64,000 nucleotides of DNA from Diphasiastrum complanatum (Eukaryota > Streptophyta > Lycopodiopsida > Lycopodiales > Lycopodiaceae), in contig CM055102.1 of assembly GCA_029204225.1 (NCBI GenBank), forward strand, positions 4,705,520-4,769,519, written 5' to 3'. This document shows, one piece after another, positions 42,393 through 52,716 of this stretch. Each line of letters begins with the position of its first letter. Positions within the stretch are counted from its first letter, which is position 1. The translations under genes were made by a program, and so were the position numbers. The notes beneath the pieces are model-generated. The model was given only the letters and a program-made list of their open reading frames with translations, made no database searches and was not told where the DNA came from.

Positions 42393-43560
42393 ATGACTTC
42401 AATGGGTGTATTTCTATTAGAAGCAAGTGAAAGATTGTCAACCTCCAATTACTCAATTTGGAAGGTTAGAATGGAATCTATCTTAATACTACAAGATGTG
42501 ATGGATATTGTACTTGGCATTGAAGAAGAACCACAAATTCCTCAAGAAATTCCAAAGTACAAAAAGAGAGCTAGGATGGCTCTGCATTATATTAAGATGA
42601 ATGTCTCAAATGACATCTTAAGAGAAATTGGTGCTTGTACTAATGCCAAAGATGCTTGGGATACTCTCAAGTCTATCTATGAGGCAAAGAATACTTCTAG
42701 ACTTTTAGCACTAAGAAACCAAATTTTTTAAAGTGTACAGAGAAGTGATGAATGTGCTTTAGCTTATGTAATGAGAGTTAAAGACCTCCATAGAGAATTG
42801 TCATGCATAGGAGACTCCATCAACCAAAATGAACTTGTTCAAGTCATACTTAATGGGTTAAAGGAGGAATATGACAACCTTGTTCAAAGTTATGCCATTA
42901 AGGAGGAGCTACCAAGTTTGGAAGCACTCCAAAGTGTGCTCATATCTGAAGAATCAAGACAAGAGTATAATCTCTTGAAAATGGAGAGACTGTCTCTCAA
43001 CATTGATGGTAAAGCTCTCTTTACAAAAGACAAGCACAAGACAAGAAGTAAGAATCAACACCAATCCTCTTCAAGCAAGAACAATCTTATTTCCAAGGAT
43101 AAAGGAAAAGAGGATGAGTCCTCTCAAGCTTCCACATCCAAGAAGAAGAAGAAAAACATCAAATGTTTCTTTTGTGGCAAGAAGGGGCATTATGCCACCA
43201 ATTGCTTCAAGAAGAAGAGTCAATTCAAGCAAGCCAACATTTCTAATGAAGAGAAGGAAGATGCTCATGCAAGTGATGTAGAGGGATCTCTTATGGTCTC
43301 GAGTTTTTCTTCATCACCTTTCAAGAAGGATGGTTCGTGGTATATCGACAGTGGAGCTTCCTCACATATGTGTAGCTCCAAGTATTCTTTTTCATCCATG
43401 TCATCTTATGAAGGAGCCAAGAAGTCCATCTACACAGCAAATGATCATGAGTGTGCTATTGAAGGCATAGGGACCATTCCCTTAAAGCTTTCTTCATCAA
43501 AAGTTCTTTCTCTGTCTAATGTACTTTTTGTTCCCAAGTTAACAAAAAATCTTATTAGCA
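42393..43560 (+). pseudogene. Copia-H gag, nucleocapsid and protease
   Basis: The ATG at 42393 gives MTSMGVFLLEASERLSTSNY, matching the other gags (an upstream ATG at 42324 in the same frame is less likely). A TAA at 42729-42731 replaces a glutamine codon (CAA). The same frame resumes and has the intact zinc knuckle CFFCGKKGHYATNC near 43170 and the protease site IDSGASSHM near 43350. A frameshift near 43560, in the LLS(V/I)GQL block, separates it from integrase. Confidence 0.9.
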
Positions 43561-43561
43561 A

Positions 43562-44956
43562 TTGTTTGATAGTGGACTAGATGTGAATTTCAATGTTGAT
43601 ATATGTACAATCAAGAAGCATGATGAGATCCTTGCATTTGGGTCTAGATATGGTGGAATCTACAAGCTTGATCCCAAAGAGTATGCTAACTCTTGTGATA
43701 GTGCTTTTGCTACTCATATGTCTTTGGAGGAACTATGGCATAGAAGGTTGGGACATCCTAACTATAATTCTATGGTGTCCATAGTCAAGAAAGCCAAAGC
43801 TATTGGCTTGCCTAATCTTATCTCCAAGAATTTTAAGCCATGTGAGGCTTGTGCCATATCTAAGTCTCATAAGAAGCCTTTTTCAAAGTCATCTATCAAG
43901 ACTACACATCCATTGGAGCTCATACACTCGGATGTGCACCTCTCATCTTCAAAGAGCAAGAGTGGTGCTACTTGCTTTGTAACTTTCATTGATGATTTCA
44001 CTAGATTTACTTGGGTATATCTTCTAGCTTCAAAGTCTATGGTGTTTGACTATTTCCTAAAGTTCAAAGCTCTAGTTGAAAAGCAATTTTCATACAAAAT
44101 CAAGATTCTTAGAAGTGATGGAGGTGGTGAGTACACTTCCAATAAATTTCATGATTATTGTGAGCTTGAAGGCATTAAAAGGGAGTTTTCTTATGCATAT
44201 ACACCATCTCAAAATAGGGTGGCTGAAAGAAAGAATAGAACACTGTGTGAATGTGCCAAAACTATTAGAATTGAGGCATCCTTGCCAAAAGACTTTTGGG
44301 GTGAGGCCATCAATTGTTCAAACTATCTTTGCAATCGACTCCCTCATGTAGCACTTGGAGGAAAGTCACCATATGAAGCACTTTATTTGAAGAAACCTAA
44401 GGTTGAACACCTTAGAGTATTTGGATGCATATGCTTTATCCATATTCCCTTGAAAATGAGAAAGAAGGATGATCCTTGTGCAAGCAAAGGAGTAATGGTT
44501 GGATATTCATCCAATAAGAAAGCCTATCGAATCTACATGATCTCTACCTCTAAAGTAATTGAAAGTAGAGATGATGTTTTTCATGAAGAAGAAAAGTCCA
44601 ATCTTGGAGGGGCAGAGATCAAGCAACCTCAAAATCTATCACCTATTGTTATTGAAGACAATCAACATATGGAGGAGTCGAGATTTGAAGATGGAAGTCC
44701 TCGTATTTTCACTCCTAGAAGATCCATGAGGGAGAGATGCGAGCCCAAGAGGCTCACTTATGATGACAAAGGAAAACAAGTGGATCTTGATTCCACTTAT
44801 GCTTATTTTGTTTCTCATGAGGAGCCCAAAGATGTTCAAGAAGCCCTCAATACCAAGGAGTGGTATGAGGCCATGAAGATTGAATATGATGCCTTGATCA
44901 CCAACCACACATGGGAGCTAGTGGATCCACCACCTAACATGCATATCATTGGATGA
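43562..44956 (+). CDS. Copia-H pre-integrase, integrase and RT N-terminus
   Basis: A 464-codon frame. The zinc-binding domain has HRRLGHPNYNSM and CEACAISKSH. The core has D in HSDVHLSSSK, D in RSDGGGEY and E in VAERKNRT, all intact, with 35 residues between the last two. The C-terminal part has EHLRVFGCICFIHIPL. The linker RRSMRERCEPKRLTYDDK leads into RT and stops at a TGA (44954-44956) that falls inside the IIGCKWVFK block. This is the most complete integrase in the A/C lineage here. Confidence 0.9.
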   Translation: MFDSGLDVNFNVDICTIKKHDEILAFGSRYGGIYKLDPKEYANSCDSAFATHMSLEELWHRRLGHPNYNSMVSIVKKAKAIGLPNLISKNFKPCEACAISKSHKKPFSKSSIKTTHPLELIHSDVHLSSSKSKSGATCFVTFIDDFTRFTWVYLLASKSMVFDYFLKFKALVEKQFSYKIKILRSDGGGEYTSNKFHDYCELEGIKREFSYAYTPSQNRVAERKNRTLCECAKTIRIEASLPKDFWGEAINCSNYLCNRLPHVALGGKSPYEALYLKKPKVEHLRVFGCICFIHIPLKMRKKDDPCASKGVMVGYSSNKKAYRIYMISTSKVIESRDDVFHEEEKSNLGGAEIKQPQNLSPIVIEDNQHMEESRFEDGSPRIFTPRRSMRERCEPKRLTYDDKGKQVDLDSTYAYFVSHEEPKDVQEALNTKEWYEAMKIEYDALITNHTWELVDPPPNMHIIG

Positions 44957-46065
44957 AAGTGGGTGTTCAAGATCAAGTACAATCATGATGGATCCATCAA
45001 CAAGTACAAGCCAAGATTATGTGCTAAAGTCTTTGCACAAATATATGGCCTTGACTATGAAGAAACCTTTGCTCTTGTAGCAAAGATGGTGACAATAAGA
45101 ATCATAATCTCTCTTGCCTTATTTTCTAAGTGAAAACTGATTCAACTTGATGTCTCCAACACTTTTTGAATGGCTATCTTGAGGAGGAGATATACATGGA
45201 ACAACCTCAAGGATTTATCAAGGATAAATCCAAGGTGTGTTTGCTATTTAGAAGTCTATATGGCTTTAAGCAAGCACCTAGATCATGGTATTCAAGACTC
45301 AACAACTTTCTACTTTCATTAGGATTTGTGCTTAGTGACTATGATCCTTCTATGTACTTAAAGTTTGATGGTAGTAATATTGTCATTCTTCTAATCTATG
45401 TAGATGACATTATCCTTAGTGGAAGTTGTTTGATGCTAGTTCAAGAAACCAAAGATGCATTAGGAAAAGAATTTAAAATGCAAGATCTAGGAGAGATCCA
45501 TTACATTTTGGGCCTTGAGATTGATTTTCATGAAGAGTATGCTTTTATTTGTCAATCTAGATATGTCTTTTCTATGTTGAGAAAATTCAATATGCAAAAT
45601 TGTAAAGGCATAGATACTCCCATGGAGCAACATGTAAAAGATCCTATTAAAGGTGATGAAAGATCCTTCGAGGACATGACACTTTATAGGAGTCTTATAG
45701 GCTCTTTAATTTGGCTTACTATCACTAGACCCGATTTGAGCTATTGTGTGCACAAATTGAGTCAATTTATGCAAGATCCCAAGATCCAACATTGGAAGAT
45801 GGCCAAGAGAGTTCTAAGATATGTATCTTCTACTCAAGATTATGGTTTATTGTACAAGAATGAAGATCTAACCATTATTGGCTATTCAGATTCCGATTTT
45901 GCAAGTGATAAAATGGATCAGAAGTCCATTAATGCATATACTATCTTTCTTGTAGGCAATCTTGTGTCTTGGCTTTCAAAGAAGCAAGATACCATATCTC
46001 TATCATCTTGTGAGGCCGAGTACAAAGCACTCACTACAACAACTAAAGAGGTGCCAAGAGGTTAA
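44957..46065 (+). pseudogene. Copia-H reverse transcriptase and RNase H
   Basis: After the TGA the same frame reads WVFKIKYNHDGSINKYK; a second TGA at 45131-45133 sits where other copies have tryptophan, and a frameshift follows in motif A. The frame 45166-46065 is then clean: EEEIYMEQPQGF, LYGFKQAPRSWYSRL, the catalytic box IYVDDIILSG, TITRPDLSYCVHKLS, GYSDSDFASDKMDQK and SLSSCEAEYKAL. It ends in a small deletion at the EVLWIKRL block. Confidence 0.9.
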
Positions 46066-46067
46066 TC

Positions 46068-46355
46068 ATGGAGCTAAAGTGCATCAAAGAGGATGATCTT
46101 CCCTTGATCAAATGTGACAACATATCGGCACAAGCTCTTGCAAACAATCCTATTTTTCATGCAAGAAGCAAGCATATAGAAGTGGCACACCATTTTGTAA
46201 GGGAAAAGCTCACTGGAGGTGAAATCAACTTGGAACATGTCGACACATCTTCGTGTATTGCTGATCTTCTCACAAAGCCACTTTGCAAAAGTGCCTTCTC
46301 AAAGCATAGGTCTAATCTTGGTCTTATCTCAAGATCAATGCTTGATCCACATTAG
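46068..46355 (+). pseudogene. Copia-H RNase H C-terminus
   Basis: 95 codons with DNISAQALANNPIFHARSK, IEVAHHFVREKL and the LLTKPLCKSAFSKHRSNLG tail. It is offset from the preceding frame by the deletion at about 46055. It ends 5 bases before the polypurine tract. Confidence 0.85.
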
Positions 46356-46360
46356 ATACA

Positions 46361-46373
46361 TTTTTAGGAGGAG
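46361..46373 (+). other. Polypurine tract of Copia-H
   Basis: TTTTTAGGAGGAG abuts the 3' LTR start TGTCAAAATATT. Confidence 0.9.
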
Positions 46374-46968
46374 TGTCAAAATATTAAAAAATCTATCTAA
46401 TGTTGTGAGTAGGGGTCCTAAAAATGCCAAAGATGAAGTAGAGACCCATCTTAGATTAAAATATTCAAGGTAGGTAGAAGTAGAAACTCGAGCTACCATA
46501 GGAATTGCCATTTGTACTTTACATGCCACATTTAATGCATGAAAAGACTAGGTGGCACCATTAGACATAGTGAGGTGGCTTGAATAAGTCTAGATAGCTT
46601 GAGAGGTGGATTCACAACTTCAATACAACTCAAAGTAGGAGAAGAGTCTATGGATCTATATATATGTGATGTACTCTCATTGAGAAGATGATGAAATTTG
46701 TGTGTAATGCAAATTTGGAGACAAGCTCTTTGTGCCCTCTCTCTCTCCACGAATTTTGTACTTCCTATTTTCTCTCTCTAGTCGAGTAGAGGCATTTATG
46801 ATGCCTAGTCTTATGTTTTGTTGACAGATCTTGCTTGTAACACAATAATATTGCTTGTATGATCAACTTTCCTATTGACAACCACTGCTAGTTTGATCTT
46901 TATGGTATTATTGAGCTTAGGAGATCAAAAATACATGTGTAGGGTGTCCCACACGTGTGAATTCAGCA
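46374..46968 (+). repeat. 3' LTR of Copia-H
   Basis: 595 bp, ending GAATTCAGCA like the 5' copy. CACACGTGTG is at 46950-46959, eleven bases before the LTR end; the 5' copy has CACACATGTG there. Confidence 0.95.
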
Positions 46969-46973
46969 AAAAC

Positions 46974-46983
46974 TCCTCTAATG
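46974..46983. mobile_element. MITE-2, right end
   Basis: TCCTCTAATG completes the inverted terminus. Joined to 41047 it restores the same AAAACTCCTCTAATG end that MITE-1 has (read in reverse as CATTAGAGGAGTTTT). Confidence 0.85.
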
Positions 46984-48007
46984 AAAACAAAGCGAAACTA
47001 GACGAAAGAGAAGAATTCATGAAAAGATCAATCAGGCTCTGTAACGAGACAAAACAAAACGAAACGAAACGAAACCATACGAAATGAAACGAAACTTAAG
47101 TGAGCTCTAAAATTGATTTACGCTTATAGCCAAGTGATCGTGAAGCGAAACACAAAGTGTAAAACATGCGTGAATAAAATGAGTTCGTGTAGAATTCAGA
47201 TATGATTGCTGGTCACTGCCGACTATATCATTTCTACAATCCTCCAGAATGTAGACAAACACTGCTGATCTACGTTATAACTATTATAGCATTCAATAAA
47301 ATCAAACCAATGTGCGGAATTGAATAAACAAGTGAATTAGATACACGAATAGTAGCAGACAAATATTCATTCAAAATCATACAATCATTCAGAATAATAT
47401 GCACATAACAGCTACAATATTATCTATTGATCTTTTGATTTCAAGCACTATGCGACAGATCTACACAGTGCATTGGCGTGAGAGAAATACAATTCTCTCA
47501 CGAATAATGTTTTGCTTACTAGCGGACTTTTGGATCTGTTGAATCTCTTACAAAATTGTCTCGCTCATAGGCGGACATGTATTTTGTATATTTTCGTCTT
47601 ACAATATTATGCATCAAGCATAAGATATATAGTTCGCGAACTTTTTTATGTCGCGTCGTGTAACTTCCAGATCAGAAAGATTAAACATCTATAACTAATC
47701 ACGAATTACAAGAGTGGCAGATTAGCCACGATCTAGAGTACTTCTGCTGATGTCATGATGTCTGATCAAATACTTGTACCACTTGGTACTTGGCTGATCT
47801 TCTTGGTCTTCTGTGGAGCAAGAATGATTTTGTGTCGCAAAACAATTTCGTGTCGTGTGTTGTGAAATTGTTCGCGAACATTTTTGTTTCTTGTGTCTTT
47901 TCTGTCAAAATCAGGGTGGAAAGCTAGCAAGGCTTTGGCAATAGAAACATTTTGTTCTTCAACTCTCTCTCAAAGCATGATAACTTGACGACTCCAAGAC
48001 TGCTCCT
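46984..48007. other. Probable decayed copia LTR and leader, no gene
   Basis: A GAAAC-rich tract (47040-47095, about seven imperfect units) comes first. From about 47280 the minus strand has words seen in other B/J-type LTRs (TTCGCGAAC twice, TTCCGCACATTGG, TAATATTGTAG), so much of this is probably the 3' LTR belonging to Copia-J. I could not fix its ends. Confidence 0.4.
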
Positions 48008-48800
48008 CTATCTCTCGAATACACCTTTGTCTAAGGCCTTTGTGAAAATGTTAGCTACCATATCCTTCGTTCCAATGAAAGTAGTCTGCAACATCTTCTT
48101 CCCGATCAGATCCCTTATTAAGTGGTACTTGATTGCAATGTATTTCATTCTTGAATGAAACACAAGGTCTTTTGTCAGATGTATTGTAGATGTGTTGTCC
48201 ATCTACAAAACCAGAAGTTCATTCCTCATTTCACCCAGTTCGTCAAGGAATTGTTTGAGCCAAATTATTTCATTGGCCATCTTTGCTGCTGCAAGGTACT
48301 CTGCTTCGCAAGTTGACTGAGCCACAATGGTCTGCTTCTTGCTAACCCAGAGAAATGCTGCTCCTTACATTATGGTGCATCCTCTTGAGACACGTTTGCA
48401 GTCGTCTTTGAGGGATGCCCAGCTAGCATCATTGTAGGAAAGCATCTGGAACCCTCCATCATGAGAATAACACAAACCAAAATCTTTTCTTTACTAAAGA
48501 TATTGCAGAATTATTTTGCAATCTTCCAATGAGTCGAGCCTGGATTTGTACAGAATTGGCTCATCCTGAATATGGCATAAGCAATGTCAAGACGTGGGTT
48601 ATCTGCAAGGTACATCAACGATTCGATCAACTTCTTGTATGGTGTAAGCTACATCAATTCTCTTTTTTCTTTAGTCCTTGATAGTTTTTCATTCATCAGT
48701 ATTGTTCCTGCAAGCATTGGAGTATTTGTTCCTTTGTGATTCAGCATCCCAAAATCTTCTAGGATGTTTTGGGTATATTTTGGTACAATTTTGGTTTGAT
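48008..48800 (-). pseudogene. Copia-J RT end and RNase H fragment
   Basis: On the minus strand KIVPKYTQNILEDFGM and HKGTNTPMLAG begin the RT C-terminus; NPRLDIAYAIFRMSQF, YNDASWASLKDDCKRVS, SKKQTIVAQSTCEAEYLAA, DNTSTIHLTKDLVFHSRMK and NIFTKALDKGVFER follow. Frameshifts and stops occur (for example after KREL and after ELLVL). It is a third copia lineage, different from the A/C and B/D groups. The upstream part is replaced at about 48800 by the dispersed repeat shared with 3.1 kb. Confidence 0.85.
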
Positions 48801-48930
48801 GATCTTGATGCTCTACGAGAGTTCTGAAGATTCTGCTCCTTGAAACTCTCGCACACACTAAAAAATGATATTTTTTTTCATCAATAACTCTTGCAGAGAT
48901 TTTCATAGATGCATCTGGGTCAAATCTAGT
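48795..48930. repeat. Dispersed repeat, inverted copy of 3066-3200
   Basis: Reverse complement of the block after the P-type LTR, with several substitutions and small gaps. It joins Copia-J coding sequence at the GATGATCTTGATGCTCTACGAG side. Confidence 0.6.
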
Positions 48931-49399
48931 GACTGTCCAAGTTTCAAGAGCTATTTCCCAAGGGATCTCCAAAAATAAAAATAAAAACTCTCTTTGAGTG
49001 TTTTTTGACGAGATCTTGAGATTCTCTGATTCTTAACTTTTTCAAACTAGTAATCTATTACACACATGTTAAATCTGACTGTAGGTATCTCTCTGAAAGT
49101 TCTGATAGATATTTGGTAGCTGATCCATCAGTTTTGGTGGATTTTGCCCTTATTTTGCCACTGTTCCTAAGATCGAGGTCTCTGATCTGGAAATTGGGAG
49201 CTTATTAGTGTAATATGGTGATCTGCTTTTCTCTTTATTCTTTCTAGACCTGGATCTTGTTGGATCTTCTCTGATCTTGCCAGATCTGGCTGAATCTTGG
49301 TGGATTTAGCTTGATTTGTTTTGATCTTCCTAGATCTAGTTGTGATGGTCTTGTAGATGAACTTTTTGTAACCTGTCACCACCAACCTGGATCTGTCTC
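48931..49399. other. Unassigned stretch next to the gypsy element
   Basis: No gene seen. The part at 49225-49340 repeats GATCT-type words (AGATCTGG, GGATCTT, AGATCTAG). It follows the gypsy integrase tail on the minus strand, so it may be the untranslated end of that element. Confidence 0.4.
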
Positions 49400-49672
49400 A
49401 CTGAGGCGGACAATACTTGTACAACCGGCTACCATTGATGGGTGTATCAAAAGGTGTCCCATCTAGCTTCTCCAAATTCATGGTTCCATGATTAAGAATT
49501 TTTTTGATCCGATAAGGACCTTCGTCTGTGAATTTTGATTTTTCTTGATCGCCTTGGTTTTATACATCAAGACTAGATCTCCAGATCGAAGATCTTTCTT
49601 TTGTAACCTGCGATCGTGACATGCTTTGCGTCTTTTCTTTTCAGCTACAGTGCATGCACAATTAGTAATCAT
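49400..49672 (-). pseudogene. Gypsy integrase C-terminal tail
   Basis: On the minus strand: KRRKACHDRRLQKKDLRSGD, VLMYKTKAIKKN, then in another frame PYRIKKILNHGTMNLEKLDG and TPINGSRLYKYCPPQ followed by a stop. This is the chromodomain-less tail typical of Athila/Tat-like or related plant gypsy integrases (the GSRLKLY block). Confidence 0.75.
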
Positions 49673-50805
49673 ATTTCACAGAGCTTATACAGAGCTTCGT
49701 GGCATAATTGTAGAGATCTGGATCCATCAAGGCATTGCATTGTGACAATCCTTAATGAAAGGACTAAAAACTCAACTGGCATTATAGCATCCTGACCATA
49801 AACCAATTGGAATGGGGTTTGATCAGTGCTTTCCTTATAGGCTGTCCTGAATGCCCACAGGGCAACATACAACTTGTGTTCCCAATCCAATCTACTAGCT
49901 TCAACTATTTTTGTGAGTATGCTACACAGGATCTTATTGGATGACTCAACTTGCCCATTACCGCGAGGATAATAAGGCATACTGGTTGTATGGATCATGA
50001 AGAATTCTTCCAACAGGACCTTGATGGTGTCATTGATGAAATGACTCTCGCGATCATTGACTATCTCTACCGGGCACCCAAAGCGTACAATGATATTTTC
50101 ATAGAGATACTTGGTAGTGGTCCTATCAACAGCTACTCTCACTGCCTTGGCTTCGACCCACTTGGTGAGGTAGTCGGTGGCCACAATTATGTATTGAACT
50201 TGGGTACTTCTTGTTGTAGGGTGAATTGGACCATTAATGTAATCCAATCCCGACTTTTCAAATGGTGCTTGGGCTAAGATCGGTTGCAGAAGGTCATAAT
50301 TCAATCTCGTTAGTCTCCTTCCCCCTTGGCACACATCACATTTCCTCAAGTAATTTTCCGTATCCTTATGAATTATCGGCCACCAGCATCTTGATTGCAA
50401 GATCTTGCAAACTGTAATGTCGGATGCAAAATGGCCTCCACCCATGCCTTCATGTGAAAGCGAAATGATTTGGGTGGCCTCATGAGGAAGAATACATAGC
50501 CAAAGAATCCCATCTGATCCTCTTCGGTACAATTGGCCAACAATCATCTGATAAGGTCTAGCTCTCAAGATAAATTTTTGTTGATCCGCCTTTGGTAGTG
50601 ATTTGTCTGGTTGGCCCCTCATTAGGTATTCAACTATGTCCGCAGCCCATTCCGGTACCATGTCTACGTAAAATAAGACAGCATCAGGTAGCTCATCGTC
50701 GGGTTGGATTGCAACTTCCTTGCCCTTGATACGCGATACATGATCTGCCATGTAGTGTTGTTTTCCCTTGTGAACTACTATCCGAAAATCAAACTCTAAC
50801 AACAA
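49669..50805 (-). CDS. Gypsy integrase, intact 378-codon frame
   Basis: The frame starts in the RNase H/integrase tether (EFDFRIVVHKGKQHYMADHV). The zinc-binding domain has H118, H125, C156 and C159 (SHEGMGGGHF, CDVCQGG). The core has D188 (GLDYING), D251 (VNDRESHF) and E287 (GNGQVESSN); the spacing D-35-E is canonical for Ty3/gypsy. The usual TDQGSHF is NDRESHF here. The last 25 residues diverge, which suggests a frameshift before the C-terminal domain. Confidence 0.9.
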   Translation of the reverse strand: MLLEFDFRIVVHKGKQHYMADHVSRIKGKEVAIQPDDELPDAVLFYVDMVPEWAADIVEYLMRGQPDKSLPKADQQKFILRARPYQMIVGQLYRRGSDGILWLCILPHEATQIISLSHEGMGGGHFASDITVCKILQSRCWWPIIHKDTENYLRKCDVCQGGRRLTRLNYDLLQPILAQAPFEKSGLDYINGPIHPTTRSTQVQYIIVATDYLTKWVEAKAVRVAVDRTTTKYLYENIIVRFGCPVEIVNDRESHFINDTIKVLLEEFFMIHTTSMPYYPRGNGQVESSNKILCSILTKIVEASRLDWEHKLYVALWAFRTAYKESTDQTPFQLVYGQDAIMPVEFLVLSLRIVTMQCLDGSRSLQLCHEALYKLCEI

Positions 50806-50930
50806 AAGTAGCCATCAAGTGATTTTCCCTGTGTTGCAGGTTTTGTTAACGAGATAGAGCAAGGGTTGACGGTCTGTATAAAAGGCAAAGTGTGTGGCCA
50901 TCAGGTAATGCCAATGTAGAAAAAATAGCA

Positions 50931-51223
50931 ATTTATTCTTCCACATAGAACATGATGCAAGTTTGAATAAATCAAACTAATATCAGTGTCTTCAATTGCG
51001 ATTTTATCTGATCTATGTACTAATAGAACAGTATTTATTTTGATTGAATATGCATGCGAAAATTATATGCGGAAGTAAGAGACAACTTAAGACAATTTAG
51101 ACAATAAGAAATTATTGTTCAAAGACAAATTTTTATAGCTCTGAATCTGATTCATCAATATACATCTCTTGCTATCTTATCTCGCTGTTGTGTCTCTGAG
51201 TGAGTGAGTGTATTACAATGAGT
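50931..51223 (-). repeat. Fragment of a copia LTR
   Basis: About 290 bases with no coding. On the minus strand ACTTCCGCATATAATTTTCGC and AATCAAAATAAATAC recall the J/B-type LTR stretch at 47.3 kb. It lies between the gypsy half and the Copia-M LTR. Assignment is tentative. Confidence 0.35.
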
Positions 51224-51905
51224 TGTTAAAAATTCACAATTCTAGCTTGACTAGTTTTGGTCATATGACTTGAAAATAGTTAGATGGTCATGATGTGGCT
51301 TGTCACACGTGCCAAATAGCATAGGATTCCATTCATAAGGATGTTCTCAAGTAGACCTAAGTGTTAGAACCTTTGGAATGAGTCCAAATTATGCTTAGAT
51401 ACAAGAGAAAAAAAATAGGAGCTATTTTTGGTAATTTTTGCATCGTTGAGGGATCTCCAAGATTCCAACCCTAATTTGGTAGGGATGAAAGATCCACCAA
51501 AATTAGCATTAGGGATAGGTTTAGGGCTACTCATACCTGCCCAAAATCGTGATGGATCATGTATATATAGGTGATGATATCTCACCAAAATCAATCAAGC
51601 AATTTCATGATTTTTCTCTCATAATGGTGCAATTGCTCTCTATGTTCATAATTGTTTGAGTACTTGTGATTACTAATGATTATAGGATTGAATGTAGGTC
51701 TGGTGTACAGTACTCAGACTGTAGGAGGCCGTACTTTCACACGTGTGAAGCCTTCTTCAAGGATTTGGGCCATTTAGTGAGGTTCAAGCATAGATTTTTG
51801 ATGGATTTTGATGGTTCAACTTGTGCTAATCTTATAAAACCATAATCTATTGTTTCCCTCATCATTTAAAGTTTTTTAGGATCCTTATTTGCTGTAATTT
51901 TTACA
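51224..51905 (+). repeat. 5' LTR of Copia-M
   Basis: 682 bp from TGTTAAAAATT to AATTTTTACA, inverted termini. It contains TTTCACACGTGTGAAG with the core at 51738-51747 and a TATATATAGG box near 51571. Confidence 0.8.
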
Positions 51906-51917
51906 TGGTATCAGAGC
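51906..51917 (+). other. Primer-binding site of Copia-M
   Basis: TGGTATCAGAGC directly follows the LTR end TTTACA; complementary to initiator methionine tRNA. Confidence 0.9.
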
Positions 51918-52716
51918 CTAAAGGCTGAAATGAGCTAAATCCTTGGTTTTCATTCAATTTGATCACAATTTTTGATCTAAATCTTGTGTAGATTGGATCT
52001 TAGCATCTACTATTGATTCTAGAACTCAAAGTGAGTCAAATACATTGGAGATTGGTGTTGTGTGACTTCATTTGCAGGTGTTTAGGTTTCTAAAACCAGA
52101 GGCAAAGTTGAATTCAACTCACATTACCAAGATAGCAAGTTTTGCTTGCTCCAAGCATTGATTTCTAAGCGAGTTTTGGAGGTGATTTCATAGAGGAGGC
52201 TTTCTAGCATTCAAGGAGAGGGAAGATCAGAGCTTTGGGGACTCTTCAAGGCTGTTCTAAGGTGTAGTAGACACCTCCTAAAGTGATTTAGATTCAGTCC
52301 AACCATTGCTTGACTTATGCACCAAATTAGATCAATTTTTCATCAATTTTGATCATTTTTTGCTTGTGATTGGATAGTAGATTTTGTTGCATTCTCATTA
52401 AGTTCCATTTAGATCTTTTACAAGTGATTTTGGAAGTATATTAGGTTGCTGAAATTCACTCTTGATCAGATCATTTGGAAGCTTTAATGTTCTTTATAGA
52501 AAGAGGGGCAATTCTACTAGTATTGTCTACTTCAATCAAGCAAGTGCATTGTTTCTAGTATTCTATGATTTGACTTTGTTAGAGATCATTCTTAGATCTT
52601 TATAGGAAGTCTATTACTGATCTTTTCAGGTCCCTAATAAGTGGGATAAGGTAGACCTTCAATCAAATAAATAGAAGTAACCTTCATTTGTGTCAAGTCC
52701 TTGATTAGGAGACTAG

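Larger units (their letters stand above)
41048..46968 (+). mobile_element. Copia-H, complete insertion in MITE-2
   Basis: It is 5921 bp with LTRs at 41048-41660 and 46374-46968, initiator-tRNA primer site, polypurine tract and a perfect 5-bp duplication AAAAC (41043-41047 and 46969-46973). Gag-pol is of the A/C lineage and is broken by several stops and frameshifts. Zinc knuckle, protease and integrase residues are intact. Confidence 0.95.
49400..50930 (-). mobile_element. Ty3/gypsy element, 3' half (RNase H end and integrase)
   Basis: On the minus strand it opens in RNase H (HYLMATHFAFYTDRQPLLYL near 50900) and continues through the whole integrase and its C-terminal tail. The 5' half is at 55797-58693, on the other side of Copia-M. 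Only about 40-60 bases of RNase H coding sequence separate the two halves in protein terms. Confidence 0.85.
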
